Of a DNA stretch of 64,000 nucleotides, positions 44,945 to 55,979 are shown piece by piece. Below the pieces are notes generated by a model. That model did no database searches. It saw nothing but the letters and a program-made list of their open reading frames with translations, and was not told where the DNA came from. Positions within the stretch are counted from its first letter, which is position 1. Each line of letters opens with the position of its first letter. Origin of the DNA: Berberis thunbergii (lineage: Eukaryota; Streptophyta; Magnoliopsida; Ranunculales; Berberidaceae); the NCBI GenBank assembly GCA_003290165.1, contig QNQO01000519.1:434001-498000 (forward strand), read 5' to 3'. Both the position numbers and the translations under genes were made by a program.

Positions 44945-45437
44945 AGCCTTTGCTAAATAACACCACTATTTCTGCTGACGGATACAACCAACACTCCCTT
45001 TTCTGAAGGACATTACCACCTTTCTAAAGGACACCACCAATAAAAAAAACCATACCTCTCTTCTCCTCTCTCACTTTTTTCCATCAACCCCACCACCACC
45101 ACCACCACCTTTCCTCCTCCCTATCTTCTTCTTCTTTTTCTTCAAAATCAATTACCAACGCCACCACCACTTCTTCTCCCCCTACCATCTCCTTCTTCTT
45201 ATTCTCCTCCTCCTTGCCCCCCTTCTCCTTACATCTTCTTCTTATTCTCTTTATTTTTCTCTTTTCCCAAACACCATCACCACCACTGCCGGCTGGTGGT
45301 GGCAGGGTGTGGCGAGGCGAGGCGGTAGTGGGGCTGGCGGGGGTGTTGCTTATGCGAAGAGAAAAAAAGGTGAGGGTGAGTGGTGGTGTCCTTTAGTAGA
45401 TTTAAAAAATGGTGGTGGTGTTATTTAGCAAGGGCCT
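44945..45437. mobile_element. Mutator-like MITE, 493 bp
   Basis: GCCTTTGCTAAATAACACCAC at the left (quoted in part) faces GTGGTGTTATTTAGCAAGGGC at the right, about 20 bp of inverted repeat. AAGGAAAA flanks both ends (44937-44944 and 45438-45445). An 8-9 bp duplication fits Mutator-like or hAT elements. The interior is CACCAC-rich on the left and GGTGG-rich on the right. Relatives lie at 3040 and near 12200-12305. Confidence 0.7.
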
Positions 45438-45510
45438 AAGGAAAATATGACCATTGATTATGTAATGAACAAGTTATTTGAGGCGTTTTGGAATGAATAA
45501 TTATTGTATT

Positions 45511-45560
45511 GGCAATGACTACCTCGCACCACCAATTCCTCTCTCTCACACAAATCTACT
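45511..45560 (+). repeat. Left terminal inverted repeat of the MULE
   Basis: The 14-bp core GCAAYGACTACCTC is shared with the right end. Beyond it the similarity weakens into CACACAA/CCACACC repeats. Confidence 0.75.
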
Positions 45561-45604
45561 CTCCCACACCACCTACTTACTTTCTCACACCACCATACTC
45601 TCTC

Positions 45605-45645
45605 AAACCACCTATATAAATCAAAACCCAACATTTTCAACCTTT
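45605..45645 (+). promoter_or_regulatory. Putative TATA box of the PMD gene
   Basis: TATATAAA at 45613-45620 lies downstream of CACACCACC repeats in the left end of the element. The position suits transcription of the PMD gene from a promoter inside the terminal region. Confidence 0.4.
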
Positions 45646-46185
45646 TTTCTCACTCCCTCCATTCAAATCGAGAATTCCTCCCTCTCCCACATTCAAATTC
45701 CTTCCAAATCTCTCTTTCCACACTAAAATCCCTCGCAAATCTCCCTCATTTCCCTCGAAAATCTCTAAAAAATCCTTTCAAAATTGAAACCCTTAAATCC
45801 TCAAAGTCTTAAAACCTAAAAGCTGAAAAACGGTTTGTTTGGTACGAAAATGTCTTGCAAAATGATTCTCTCTTGCACTCAAACTCTTTGGCAAATGAGT
45901 TTTTCTTTGGGTTTAAGATTTTTGTTTGGATTGTATGTGAAGCGTCCATTGTTTGTTTTTGTGTTTAAAGTAGAATTCTTTATTTTTTTTGCAATAATGT
46001 TGAGGTATATAATGTTGGTATTTTTCTAGGGCTCCAAATTGGTATTTTTCTTATTAGAATGTAGAGAAATGAGATATATATTGTTGTTTACATCCAAATT
46101 GGCTATAGTACTGCTTTAAAATAAATAGAATATTGTACAAAAAATTGTCTTGAAGTATTTATTTCCTTTTATTTGAAGGTTTATC

Positions 46186-48511
46186 ATGTCTTCTGTTGGT
46201 GGGGATGCTAGAGGTGATAAAGGTAGAAGACGACCCATGACAGTGTCTGCTCGAAAGCAAAAAGCAGAAAAAGTCAAAAAAGTTGTAAAAGAACGAAAAA
46301 AATTAAGAAATGAATAAAATATGGACAAAGAAGTAAAGAGGAAGATGAGAGAGGAGCAAATGGGGATTCAAATAGATCCTCAGGAAGCATACAGATGAGT
46401 AGTTGTATCGCAAAGTCAAGCCCAATCACAAGGGCAAGGAGGTTCGAGTGGTGCGGGTGTTGGACATCAAGATGAGGAGTTAGAGGAGGAAGCAGTGGAT
46501 GAGGTGGAAGCAGGTGATGAGGATGAAGCATGAGAATAAGAGGAAGCAGAGGAGAAGGGTAACGAAAAAGAAGAATCAAGACGAGATTCTTATCCCGGTG
46601 GTCCTGTGGATTGTTCCACATTAGTCGATTATCATGGCCATATTTGTCATGCCATTTGGGATGGTGACCCAGTAAGTCAATATTTTTAGTTGGCTAAATT
46701 ATATAAGCGCATTATTCATATATATTTGGACATTGAATTACTTAATGTATATGTTTCTTATATTTAGGAACAAGGCGCATTGCGGTGTTGGCATCAATAT
46801 AGGAACTTCATCGATTGGAATTTGAAAAAAAGACTCGAGGGATGTAAATAGAATGGTCAGCAATAGTGGTCTGTATTCCTTGGTTAAAATATCATAGGGT
46901 ACGTCCTGATAATGTGACAATTTGTGCTTTCGCGGAGCGTTGGCAACCTGAGACCAACACTTTTCACCTACCTTTTGGAGAGATGACCATCACCCTGGAC
47001 GACATCTACCGTATAATTCATTTGTCGATTCTTGGTAAGTCGGTTAGAACGACGACTACAATGACGGTAGATGAATGTGTTGCATTATTGGTGGATGGTT
47101 TGGGGATTGAAAGTGAAAAAACGAAGGCCCATGTCAAGAAGCATGGCAAATATGTGGAAATGAGGTTTATTCAGAACCACTGTTGTAGACAAGCCATGGA
47201 CGTTGATTCTCTTGAAAAGGAAACAACAAGTGTGTAGGTGTTACTTGTTTCTTCTGGGTATGACTCTATTTGCCATTAAAAGTGGAACAAGGGTTCATAT
47301 TGAATATTTGAAAATGCTGATGGAGGTGGCCGATGTTAACAAGTATGCATGGGGCTTAGTAGGTTTGGCACTCTTGTTTCGTCAGTTGGGTGGCGCTAGC
47401 AGAGAGGGAACGAGGCAAATTGCTGGATATTTGCCTCTTTTAGAGGTATGTTTCGAAAACAAAAAAATTAGTTAGCCTCATAATATATAATAATTTCATA
47501 ATCTTTGTTTATGTTGTTTTCTTTTATAGGCATGGATATATGACCACTTTAGACTATGGGGTAATGCAAAACAGTCATGAGATGCAAGATTCCCCACCAT
47601 AGCTAAGTGGGAACCCTCACAAATTATAGGGGTTTTGGGCAAATAAATCATAGGGAGCTTCTCGATGACTTGTCTCCTGAAGAGGTAAAAATGCATCTTT
47701 AAGTTAAATAGTATTTTTGTATGTGTCATATATTAATAACCCAATTATTATAATTCGCAGATACTTTGGGACCCTTACGTGGAGTCCAAGAAAAAGACTC
47801 CCCTTCATGGCATCACATGGTTCATGGGATGTCTGTTGTGCCTCGATATAGAATAACCCTATCACTTGATAGAGTTATGAGACAAATGGGAAATGTACAA
47901 TTCATCCTAGTCCATCCAATCCAAGCCAAAAGTAAGAATAGAGTTTGATCAGACAAACACTATTTTGTCCAGTATGAGGTGTTGGCTTCGTTTACTCGAA
48001 GGTGGCAGTATAGTGTCGTGCCACCTAACCATCAAGGTGCCAACGCAAAGCTGCCATGAACAGTGCGGTGGATTGCTTGAACTAGTTTCACCGCATTTCC
48101 CATCCCTTCGTACAACCACCGAACAAGAGGAGAAGTTTTTCCCTAAGAACATTTGTTTATTTCAAATAAGAGGGTAAGTACAAACATTTTACCTTTGCAT
48201 ATTTTAAAATATTTATATGGTTTGCACTAACATCTAATGTTTCACAACAAGAAATTGTTATTGCTCATGCCCGTGACTTGATCAACGCCTCCATTGAAGA
48301 AAGGGCAAACATCGACAAGTTAATTTTGCTTAGCCGGCAAAATAGAATACGAGATTTGCTAGATGAAATGTCTACGCCTGTTACCATGGAACAAGCGGAA
48401 GAAGAGCTTGATGTTCGCACTAGTGCTGACAGTGGTAAAATTGGCGGTGGAGGAAATGAGCGTCGAACCAAGTCAAGGCATGAACCGAGATTCTATGTTC
48501 GGGGGCGATAA
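46186..48511 (+). pseudogene. Plant mobile domain (PMD) gene, decayed
   Basis: Exons, inferred from GT-AG sites and the family pattern: 46186-46671, 46768-47445, 47530-47684, 47761-48173 and 48252-48511. Exon 1 gives a basic start, an acidic linker and YPGGPVDCSTLVDYHGHICH. Exon 2 gives FAERWQPETNTFHLPFGEMT, TLDDIYRIIHL and GTRVHIEYLKMLMEVADVNK..YAWG; later exons add AWIYDHFRLWG and ITWFMGCLLCLDIE. This is PF10536, the domain of MAIN and MAIL1, linked to genome stability and silencing and often carried by Mutator-like elements. In-frame stops at about 46315, 46396 and 46532 and frame shifts in exons 2 to 4 make it non-functional. Confidence 0.8.
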
Positions 48512-49140
48512 ACATTTTGTTTTTTTTGGTTAATTCTGTTATATTCAAGGATTCTATGTATTCATTGTGGTGGAGGAATTTTGTAAACTATATATTTTTA
48601 TTTTTATTCAAAGCTTGTTACTTAATATTTGTATTCAAAGCTTGTTACTTTTCAAACTGCAACACTCAAGTACCCCAATCAAACACCCAATCAAACAGGT
48701 ACCATATGAATTTCCTACAAGTACCATATGTCACTTCTGGATTTTAAACTTGGGAACATGGCAAATTTCCAGCTATATTCTTTCGGTGGTAGAAAGAAAG
48801 AAAAGGATAGTTCAAGGAGCTGTATTTTTTGTTGAATATTTACACTGAACAAAAGTGTCCCTTAAAAATTAGGACCACCATGACCTAACTCTTTCATTTT
48901 GGGTCCCCAATGTCATTATTTTTAAAAAAAATTGAGTTGTAAATTATTATTTTTTTTATCACAAAAATGTATAACTGATGAATAAAAAGGTAAAAGAAGA
49001 GGAATAAGCATAAGAAAATCATGAAATCCATCAAGAGTTTGATAAATCAAGGGCATGAATTTTCTAGGCCATTTTCCTAAGTTTAAAACCAAGTTTAAGA
49101 ACAACATTTCAAAAATAATTGCAGGATTTTGTATATTCAC
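48512..49140. other. Spacer inside the MULE
   Basis: The likely 3' UTR of the PMD gene followed by AT-rich sequence with no feature. Confidence 0.4.
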
Positions 49141-49149
49141 AATGGACAA

Positions 49150-49735
49150 TGGGAACTAACCGGGATACATCGCATTTGGGACTGCGAACAGAAAAAATTA
49201 AATTTTTTTTGTACTGTTCGCATTTGGCACCGCGCAAAAACCATGTTTAGTCGCATTACGTGTGTGGAACTTCTTGGTTTGGTTACAGTGCGTGCTGCGA
49301 ACTATCATGGTTTGGTCGCTGTGCCTGTGGCAAACCCAACTTTGGTTTTCAAATTTTTTTACTGTTCGCATTTGACACGGCGTAGAACCCAAAATTAGTC
49401 ACACCATATGTTGCGAAACATCTTGGTTTCCTCGCAATGGCTGCTGTGACATATCCAGGCTTGGTCGCAGTGGCTGCTGCGAACACAAATTTTGTTTTCA
49501 AATTTTTTACTGTTCGCATTCTGAGCTGCGAGGAATCCAACATGCTGCGCAGTGGGGGCTGCGAAGTATACCAGCTTTTTTGCATTTTTTCTTGCGAGTT
49601 TTTTTTATTTTTTTCCATTCCGTAGTGCGAACAATTTTTTTTTAAAACAAATTAGTCTTTTCCGCCGTGGCCAATGTGAGAATAGTGGGTTTGGTCGCAT
49701 TGTCCACTGCGGACAGACCCTAAAACCTTGCAATT
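49150..49735. repeat. 148-bp tandem repeat between the two MULE genes
   Basis: ACTGTTCGCATT-type starts lie at 49214, 49362 and 49510, exactly 148 bp apart. Each unit goes on with CGCG-AACC, TTAGTCGCA, GCGAAC-TCTTGGTTT and TTTTCAAATTTTTT blocks. Partial units extend on both sides. Unusually many GCGAAC/TTCGC and TGCGAA words appear on both strands. Confidence 0.8.
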
Positions 49736-50215
49736 TTTTTGATAACAAATTTTTTTGAAGTTTTTGAAAGTAATTTAATTTTAAACTTAGTTTTCTAATG
49801 TTTTTGACCTAAAACCTCGATGTGAAAGTTCCATGGGCTTAGATTGAGTTTAGTTGTCACATGTTTTATTGTCATGTCCACATTTTTTATCTGATTTCAC
49901 AAAGTCGCATTATCGCATCATACATAAACAAAATATCAAACTAATATGAGTGAAATTCCCTATAATATATTAACAAATTCTCGAAACATACAAGTCTTCC
50001 GTTGACAAAAAAAATGGTGACTTCTCTAACAAAACAATGCTTTGACTTTCATTTACATTTGTCATTTACATCTTTTCATAACAACAATGGTTAGCAATAT
50101 ACAATATGTGCATCAGTCTATGGTCACCATCTCGGTCTACTTCTTCGCGTTCTTCTTATTCTTATCATTAAACTTGTTCAACATCGTCGCACCAATACCG
50201 AGCTAGACCTCGAAA

Positions 50216-53171
50216 CTACTCTTCAACAAGCGGGCCGAAAAAAAACATTTTACAAGGCCAGGTTGGTACTGTATGAGGCAATGGTGGGTTTGGTTGCATA
50301 TGAAGGACGATATAGTGACTGCTCTGAGCCAAGTGTGCTATGAAACATATGTGTCTTGAGTCAAAATGTCGTGCTGGGTAAACATAGGGAAAACAAGTCG
50401 TGCTTTGGTTCCAATAGCAAACAAAGACGCACTGGTAACGGGTCGCTGCAAGTTCTAACATGTCGGGATCCATAAACCAACTTTCCCTTTCCATTCGCAC
50501 CTGGTTTTTACCAAAGTGTCATTCACAACCTTTACCCCTTCCCCGTTCCACATTGCAAACCACAACGCTGCATTACACTCAAGCTCCATCAGTAGCTCTT
50601 TCTGCACTTGTTTTCAACCGTTTTTGTCATCATACTAAAGAAACTTGGCAATGCATCGGAAGCCACAATTTTCGTCGCCTGGAACGTTGACAACATCGTA
50701 AACATAATCCCTTATCCAAGATGGAATTTGCTGCATCAATCTATCGTTATGAATTATCGGCTTCTCCTTTTTTATTGACACTTTCTTATTCTTGCCTTTC
50801 ATTTCTTCTTGTGTCATGGCGTATTCGTGACCTGAGGGATCCCTTTTAGTGGACTTCTCTTGCTTAGGCAACTTATTCTTTTTTGATCTCCCCTTTTTAA
50901 CCAAAAGTGCTAATGGTTCAACCATGACATTGTCACCCGGAGAAGTCAACTCGATAAGCTTCCTCTTCATGACCAACTTCTGATCTAGACTTGACTCATT
51001 GAACCTATTCATAAGGGCATCGAACACTGGGTCTATAATTACATCAATTACATCGCCACATTCACAAACAGGTATTGTGCCAAGCTGCAGCCAATACTTG
51101 TTTACGATGCGTACTGGAATTTGCCTTGTGTAAGTTTATGAGCGCAAGGTAATCCATGCGTTGTTCGAAGCACACAACAACACTTTATAGGGTCAACCCC
51201 CACACTTTCACACCTCAAAATTTCTGCATTTATCAAATCAATTGCCCTGCACGCCACATGAAGTAAGGAAAATAGAGTGAAGTTATGTTCAGCCTTCACC
51301 TTCGTTAGACTATACTGGAATGACGACTCTATCTCAATCAGTTGGAATTCAATAATTTCATGTATCTTTTTCTAGACATTAAGGAATATTCCTTGGGAGT
51401 TTTCCAACGAGTGCTGCAACTTCGAGTGTACACATTCAACTTGACCCATTATGTGTTGTCCAAAATGCATAAATTTATCTGTCCATGCATAGACAAAGTA
51501 CTCCTTATGGGGATACCAGACTGTCTTGAGATATTTCAAACACTTAGGGTATTTTGCCCATCTTCTATCAAACTCAACTTGTTCCATTTATCTTCTGAAC
51601 TTGATCTATACAATTCTGAAAATAAATCTATAAAGTCGGCTCACCGGTCATTGTTTTCAAAGTGCCTCTTACAAATTTTCTCGACATTTGTATTGATATG
51701 CCATGTGCACAATAATCTCTTTGCTTTGGAAAAAACTCGCTCAATAGCCTTGATCAAAGCCAGTTTTCTATCAGTCACAAACACGCTTGGCAGGTTGTCT
51801 GGCTAGAAAATTCCTGCAAGCTTCTCCAATGCCCAATCATAAGAATCTTCCTTCTCCGAACACATGAAACATAATGCAACGTTGAAGGTCTTCCCAATCG
51901 ACGCCACACCAACAATCTCAAACATCGGCATCCTATAGCGGTTAGTTTTATACATGCAATCCATAAGCATTACTTGTGGAAAACACTTTGCCAACTGAAT
52001 AAATTTAGGATGTGCCCAAAACATTTTTGTGACTCTATTCCCCTGATTAATAGAATGCCACTCTATGTTTTTGTGTTCCCTCAACAATTCTAGAGTATGT
52101 TGCAAAGCCGTCCTACCTCTTTGTTGCAGTACCTTTAGCCGACACACTAGATTGTAAATATGCTTCAGAGTCGAGGTATTATTCGGCGACCTTTCTTTCA
52201 ACCGAGACAAGATGTTCTGAGAGCTCACACCAGCCTTTGCCATATTCTTCACATAAATAATCTCCTCTATGTTCAATTTTCCAGCAAACGAAAGACCAAC
52301 AAGTGACTCTGATCGAGGATGATTGTGAGTTCCACATCTCACTTGCAATATCCAATGGTCATTCTCAAGCGGGACCTCTCTCAACTCAAATTTGCACCCA
52401 CACTTCTTTGTACTGCTAGATCGAATATGATTCTTTAACATTTTATCAGGTTTCCCTCCCTTTTCACAACCAAAATGGACTCTTCCCTTCCTTATTTGAT
52501 TAGTCGGTTTCGATTTAGTGATAGTAATGACCATGTTATTATCCCTATTGATCCCTTGGACCCAACTTACTAGTGCAGACCTTGATGAGAATACCTAAAA
52601 AAAAATTATAACTTGTTAATAACAACATATTTATAACAATGAAAAATGGTGAAAACGAAAATAAGTAAAAACTTACATACCTCGTCCGTTACAAATAAAT
52701 GACTATCATCGACTATCAGTACCAATGATCTTTCTTCATTATTATTGTCAACATTATTATCAACTTTCTGCATAATAATTCAATTTATAATTAGTTTCAT
52801 AACAACATTATCATCGAATTTTAATAACAACATTATCATCAAATTTTAATTTACTTAACAATAAAATGGTGGTTACCTCTAAATGGTCTGTCTCTAGGTT
52901 TTCAAGATCGTTAAAAGGCATCTCCATATCTATTACATCCATTATAAATGGCTATGCACCAATGCATCATACAATAATCAATCACTTATTTTGAAAAAAT
53001 ACAAAATAAATAAAAATTTACTTGCAAATTAAATGAATTTTTTTGGCAAATTACCTCCATTGAAAATGATTGTCCTTGCTTTTTAGATTGATTTTCTTCT
53101 TCACCCTCATGAAAATCCTTAGAATCTTCATTTCTAATATCATCAACTTCACTAAACCTTTTCATTTTCAT
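50216..53171 (-). pseudogene. FAR1-type zinc finger, MULE transposase, SWIM finger and OTU domain, decayed
   Basis: Exons 53171-53055, 52951-52877 and 52767-52681 encode a short acidic leader (39, 25 and 29 codons, all phase 0); the main exon starts at 52594. It reads WVQGINRDNN, then a FAR1-like DNA-binding part with HFGCEKGG, KKCGCKFEL and CGTHNHP. The MULE transposase core follows (FPQVMLMDCMYKTNRYRMPM, VFVTDRKLALIKAI, LLCTWHIN) and a SWIM-like CCCVLRTTHGLPCAH. Last is an OTU-type cysteine protease domain with DENCGFRCIAKFL and, near 50270, SSHYIVLHM. Stops at about 51805 (after KLAGIF) and 51646 and frame shifts near 51560, 51120 and 50500 break it. The catalytic-type Cys and a candidate His remain in the DNA. 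Confidence 0.82.
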
Positions 53172-53460
53172 CTAATAAAGTGAACTAAGTCTTCCAATGT
53201 GAACTTTAGTGAAATGTAAAGGAAGAGGGAGATATAGGAAAGAGGAGGACGAAGAGGACGAGAAAGGGAAGAGGAACACGATTTTAGGGCCAATGCAAAG
53301 AGGAAGAGATAGGAAAGAGGAGGAGGATGCAACTTTGCGAAGATGAGAAATTGGTCGCGGAGCTGCAGCAGGGAGTGCGAAGATTGAAGGAGGGAGAGAG
53401 CCGTTTGAGTGCTATTTTTTTGTTTGAGCCGTTTGAGGTTATGAGGTTTTAAGGTATTTG
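53172..53460 (-). promoter_or_regulatory. 5' leader and promoter side of the MULE transposase
   Basis: Between the right terminal repeat and the transposase ATG. On the minus strand it is CTCCTC/TCTTCC-rich, and the corresponding segment of copy 2 (63010-63270) has the same character, which suggests a shared 5' UTR. I see no TATA box. Confidence 0.35.
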
Positions 53461-53507
53461 TTGGTGGTGTGGTGAGAAAGAAATTTGTGGTGGAGGTAGT
53501 CGTTGCC
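53461..53507 (-). repeat. Right terminal inverted repeat of the MULE
   Basis: Reads inward on the minus strand as GGCAACGACTACCTCCACCA, then CACCACACCACC-type sequence. Confidence 0.75.
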
Positions 53508-53830
53508 TTGTATATTAATTGGTTGGGGAGCGCAAAAAGTAAAGGGCCAGCATCAGATGCTACGGCTCTCCTGGATTCTTCTTCTACTGCCCATCATCAT
53601 TATACCAATTTAACGGAACGGAAGAAGCTAAAACCCACCCACCCACCCCTTTTCCAATCTTTCGTTTTCTTTTCCTTGTCCAGAAAGAGAAGAGGGGAAG
53701 GAGGAGATATTACAAGAAGAATTAATCACATTGTTGAGTTTGAGTGAATTTAAAAAAAAAAAAAAAGAGGAGAGAAGAGAAGAGAAGAGAAGAGAAGAGA
53801 TGAGCAAGTGAACAAGTTTTTCCTTGTTTC
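53508..53830 (+). promoter_or_regulatory. Upstream region of the lipase-like gene with GAAGA microsatellite
   Basis: Between the MULE right end and the lipase-like start codon. It holds a CCCACCCACCCACC tract, a 15-base A-run (53752-53766) and a (GAAGA)n run at 53771-53800 in the probable 5' UTR. No TATA box is evident. The MULE has probably cut off most of the older promoter. Confidence 0.4.
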
Positions 53831-54003
53831 ATGGAGAAAGAAAAGACAAGAAGAAGAGTGGAGGAGGAGGAAGGGAAAGAAAACAAGAGTCCAATTCAGA
53901 GTCAGAAGACTCCTCAACCTCCTCATCATCCATACGCCTTTCATGTCTCTGGACCTCGCAGCGTTTCCTCTCCCAATTGGAGAGATCTCATCTCTTCCAG
54001 CTG
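53831..54003 (+). pseudogene. Lipase-like exon 1
   Basis: Its 57 complete codons start MEKEKTRRRVEEEEGKENK, a charged leader, and then YAFHVSGPRSVSSPNWRDLI, the family N-terminus. The donor is CCAGCTG before GTAATTCTC. Reading on would hit TAA at once, which fits an exon end. It is too short to stand out by length. Confidence 0.85.
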
Positions 54004-54888
54004 GTAATTCTCTCTTCCTCTTTCTTTTACATTTCTTCATTTCATTCATTCTTCTCGATTCCTCTACCTCGCCGCTCCTTTAACTCATTATTCAACCTTT
54101 TTCTTTTAATCTCACAATTTGGGGTTTCAATACCCATCAAAAAATATAATATGAACAACTTACAATGAAGAAGAATCAAAGAAATCCCATTTACTGAAAA
54201 AAAAAGGTTTTATTTATATAATTTTCAAGAATCACTCGTCGGGATCATCCAACCCCCAAATTTATGCACTCTTGCTAGTTTTACTACTATAAATGATCTG
54301 TTCTTGTCTTCTTGGATGCTCTAATTAATTGTATTCTGGATAATTCTTTTGCCCTTTCTTCTAGTTTTGGATTTGGATGGTGCCCATCACTCAATTTTGC
54401 TATATTTTCTGGGATATATTAATCACATTTTGGGGAGAGATCATACTCACCTACTAATTACTATATATTCAAAACCAGAAAGTTCTAACCAAACTGCTCC
54501 CAACACTGAGAATCCCTATTTGTTCCAAAATGACTATTAATCAAAACTAAACTTAATCGAGAATTGGCTGAAAAAAATAAAAAATGGTTTCTCTTGTGGG
54601 GTTCTGAAGTTAGACAGGACAATAATCATTGGCACTCGCAACCATACGTTGACAAGAATCTTTAATGGCCATTTTAGGTTAACAATGGGGTAAGAAAAAT
54701 AAGAGGACAATGTTCAACCTCAGCATAAGAGTGAAAAACTGTTGTCTGTTCCTTAGTCTTCCAAGAGAAAAAAATAAAAAATAAAATAAATAAACAGGCC
54801 AATCAGAGTAAGAGAACTCACTCAACTGAAGTGTGCTTGATGAGGATAAGAACCTTCAAGATTATGTATTACATTCTTCAGAAGAGAG
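54004..54888. other. Lipase-like intron, first part
   Basis: AT-rich sequence up to the hAT element. I see no feature other than the target duplication at 54881-54888. Confidence 0.4.
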
Positions 54889-55971
54889 TAGGGATGCCAA
54901 TGGAGCGGATTGGAGTGGATTTGAGCAAATCTGTCCTCGCCCCGTCGGGGATAGAGGATCCCTGAATCCGCCCTGCCAATCCGTTTATATTTTTATTTAA
55001 AAATCATCCCCGCCCGCACGGATTGGTAGATATCCGCCCCGCCCTCCCAATCCATTACAGATCTGGTTCCCCGCCCCCAACCCGCCCCGATCCGCTCCAA
55101 AAATATCTAAAACAAACAAGAAAAAAAAAAGAGAGAAATTAAGTATGTTCACAGTGAATGACTTGACATGGAAAGGGGAATATGGATACGGAGGAAAAAC
55201 CATAAGATGGATTTTGGGTTTGATGGGGGAAAATTGTTAATGATGAAACTGTTTGCATTATCATGTGTGTGTGTTGAGTTTGTGTGGATTTTAACAAATT
55301 TCAAGCAAAAACATGATGCAACACACAGAGAAGAGAGAGTGGTCCGTCCGGTAAGACATGACATACAGTGGTAGTAAACCCAGAAATATGTAGTGGAAAA
55401 AGGCTAAAACAGAAAATTGTGAGCAAATGAAACTCTAAATTAGAGCAGAAAGAGAGAGAACAAGAAGAAAACAACTCACAATGGTTTCTTGTAAACCCAA
55501 GGCAAGGCAAGGCAAAGGAACAACAAATCTTTCATTCACAATGTAGCACGAACAACAACGGAGAGCTTCAACAACAGAAGAGGAGAGATTTTTAGGGGGT
55601 TTGGAGCGATTCAACTCAAGGAGTCTGATCTGCGTGGGGGAGGGAGGAGTGTTGAGGAGGTGGTTGCGTGGAGGAGTTATGCGTGGAGTCTGAGACTGAG
55701 AGGTAGAGTGAGAGAGAATGAGAGATCGATTGGGTAGTGATTAGGGTTAGGTTTTTTTTTTGCTTTTTAAGGGTAGGGGTATTCTTGTAATTTTTATACT
55801 TAAATGGATATTCGTGGTGTGAATATAGCCAAATCCGTCGCCCATAATATTTGACAGATGCTGTTTGGATATCCGTATCCGCCCCGAAATCCGTTTAGGC
55901 ACATCCAAAACCGCCCCAATCTGGGTGGGCGGGGCGGATATCCGTGAAAATCCTGTCCACTGCCATCCCTA
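54889..55971. mobile_element. hAT element, 1083 bp, with perfect 8-bp TSD
   Basis: GAAGAGAG lies on both sides (54881-54888 and 55972-55979). The ends TAGGGATGCCA and TGCCATCCCTA are an 11-bp inverted repeat with one mismatch, the Ac/Ds-like TAGGGATGGCA type. Both ends are dense in CGGAT/ATCCGC and CCCCGCCC words. No transposase ORF is present, so it is non-autonomous. Confidence 0.92.
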
Positions 55972-55979
55972 GAAGAGAG

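Larger units (their letters stand above)
45511..53507. mobile_element. Complete Mutator-like element with PMD gene and FAR1-MULE-OTU transposase
   Basis: GGCAATGACTACCTCGCACC at the left end and, inverted, GGCAACGACTACCTCCACCA at the right end define terminal repeats that continue as CACACCACC-rich sequence. The flanks TTGTATT and TTGTATATT suggest a decayed 9-bp duplication. Inside are two convergent genes: a plant-mobile-domain gene (46186-48511, plus) and a transposase gene (53171-50216, minus). A tandem repeat lies between them. Both genes carry stops, so the element is inactive. It inserted about 320 bp upstream of the lipase-like gene start at 53831. Confidence 0.85.

Noticed and set aside
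53808..54168. ORFs of 91 and 114 codons at the lipase-like exon 1
   Set aside because: They are in the wrong frames; the frame from 53831 carries the family motif and ends at the donor.
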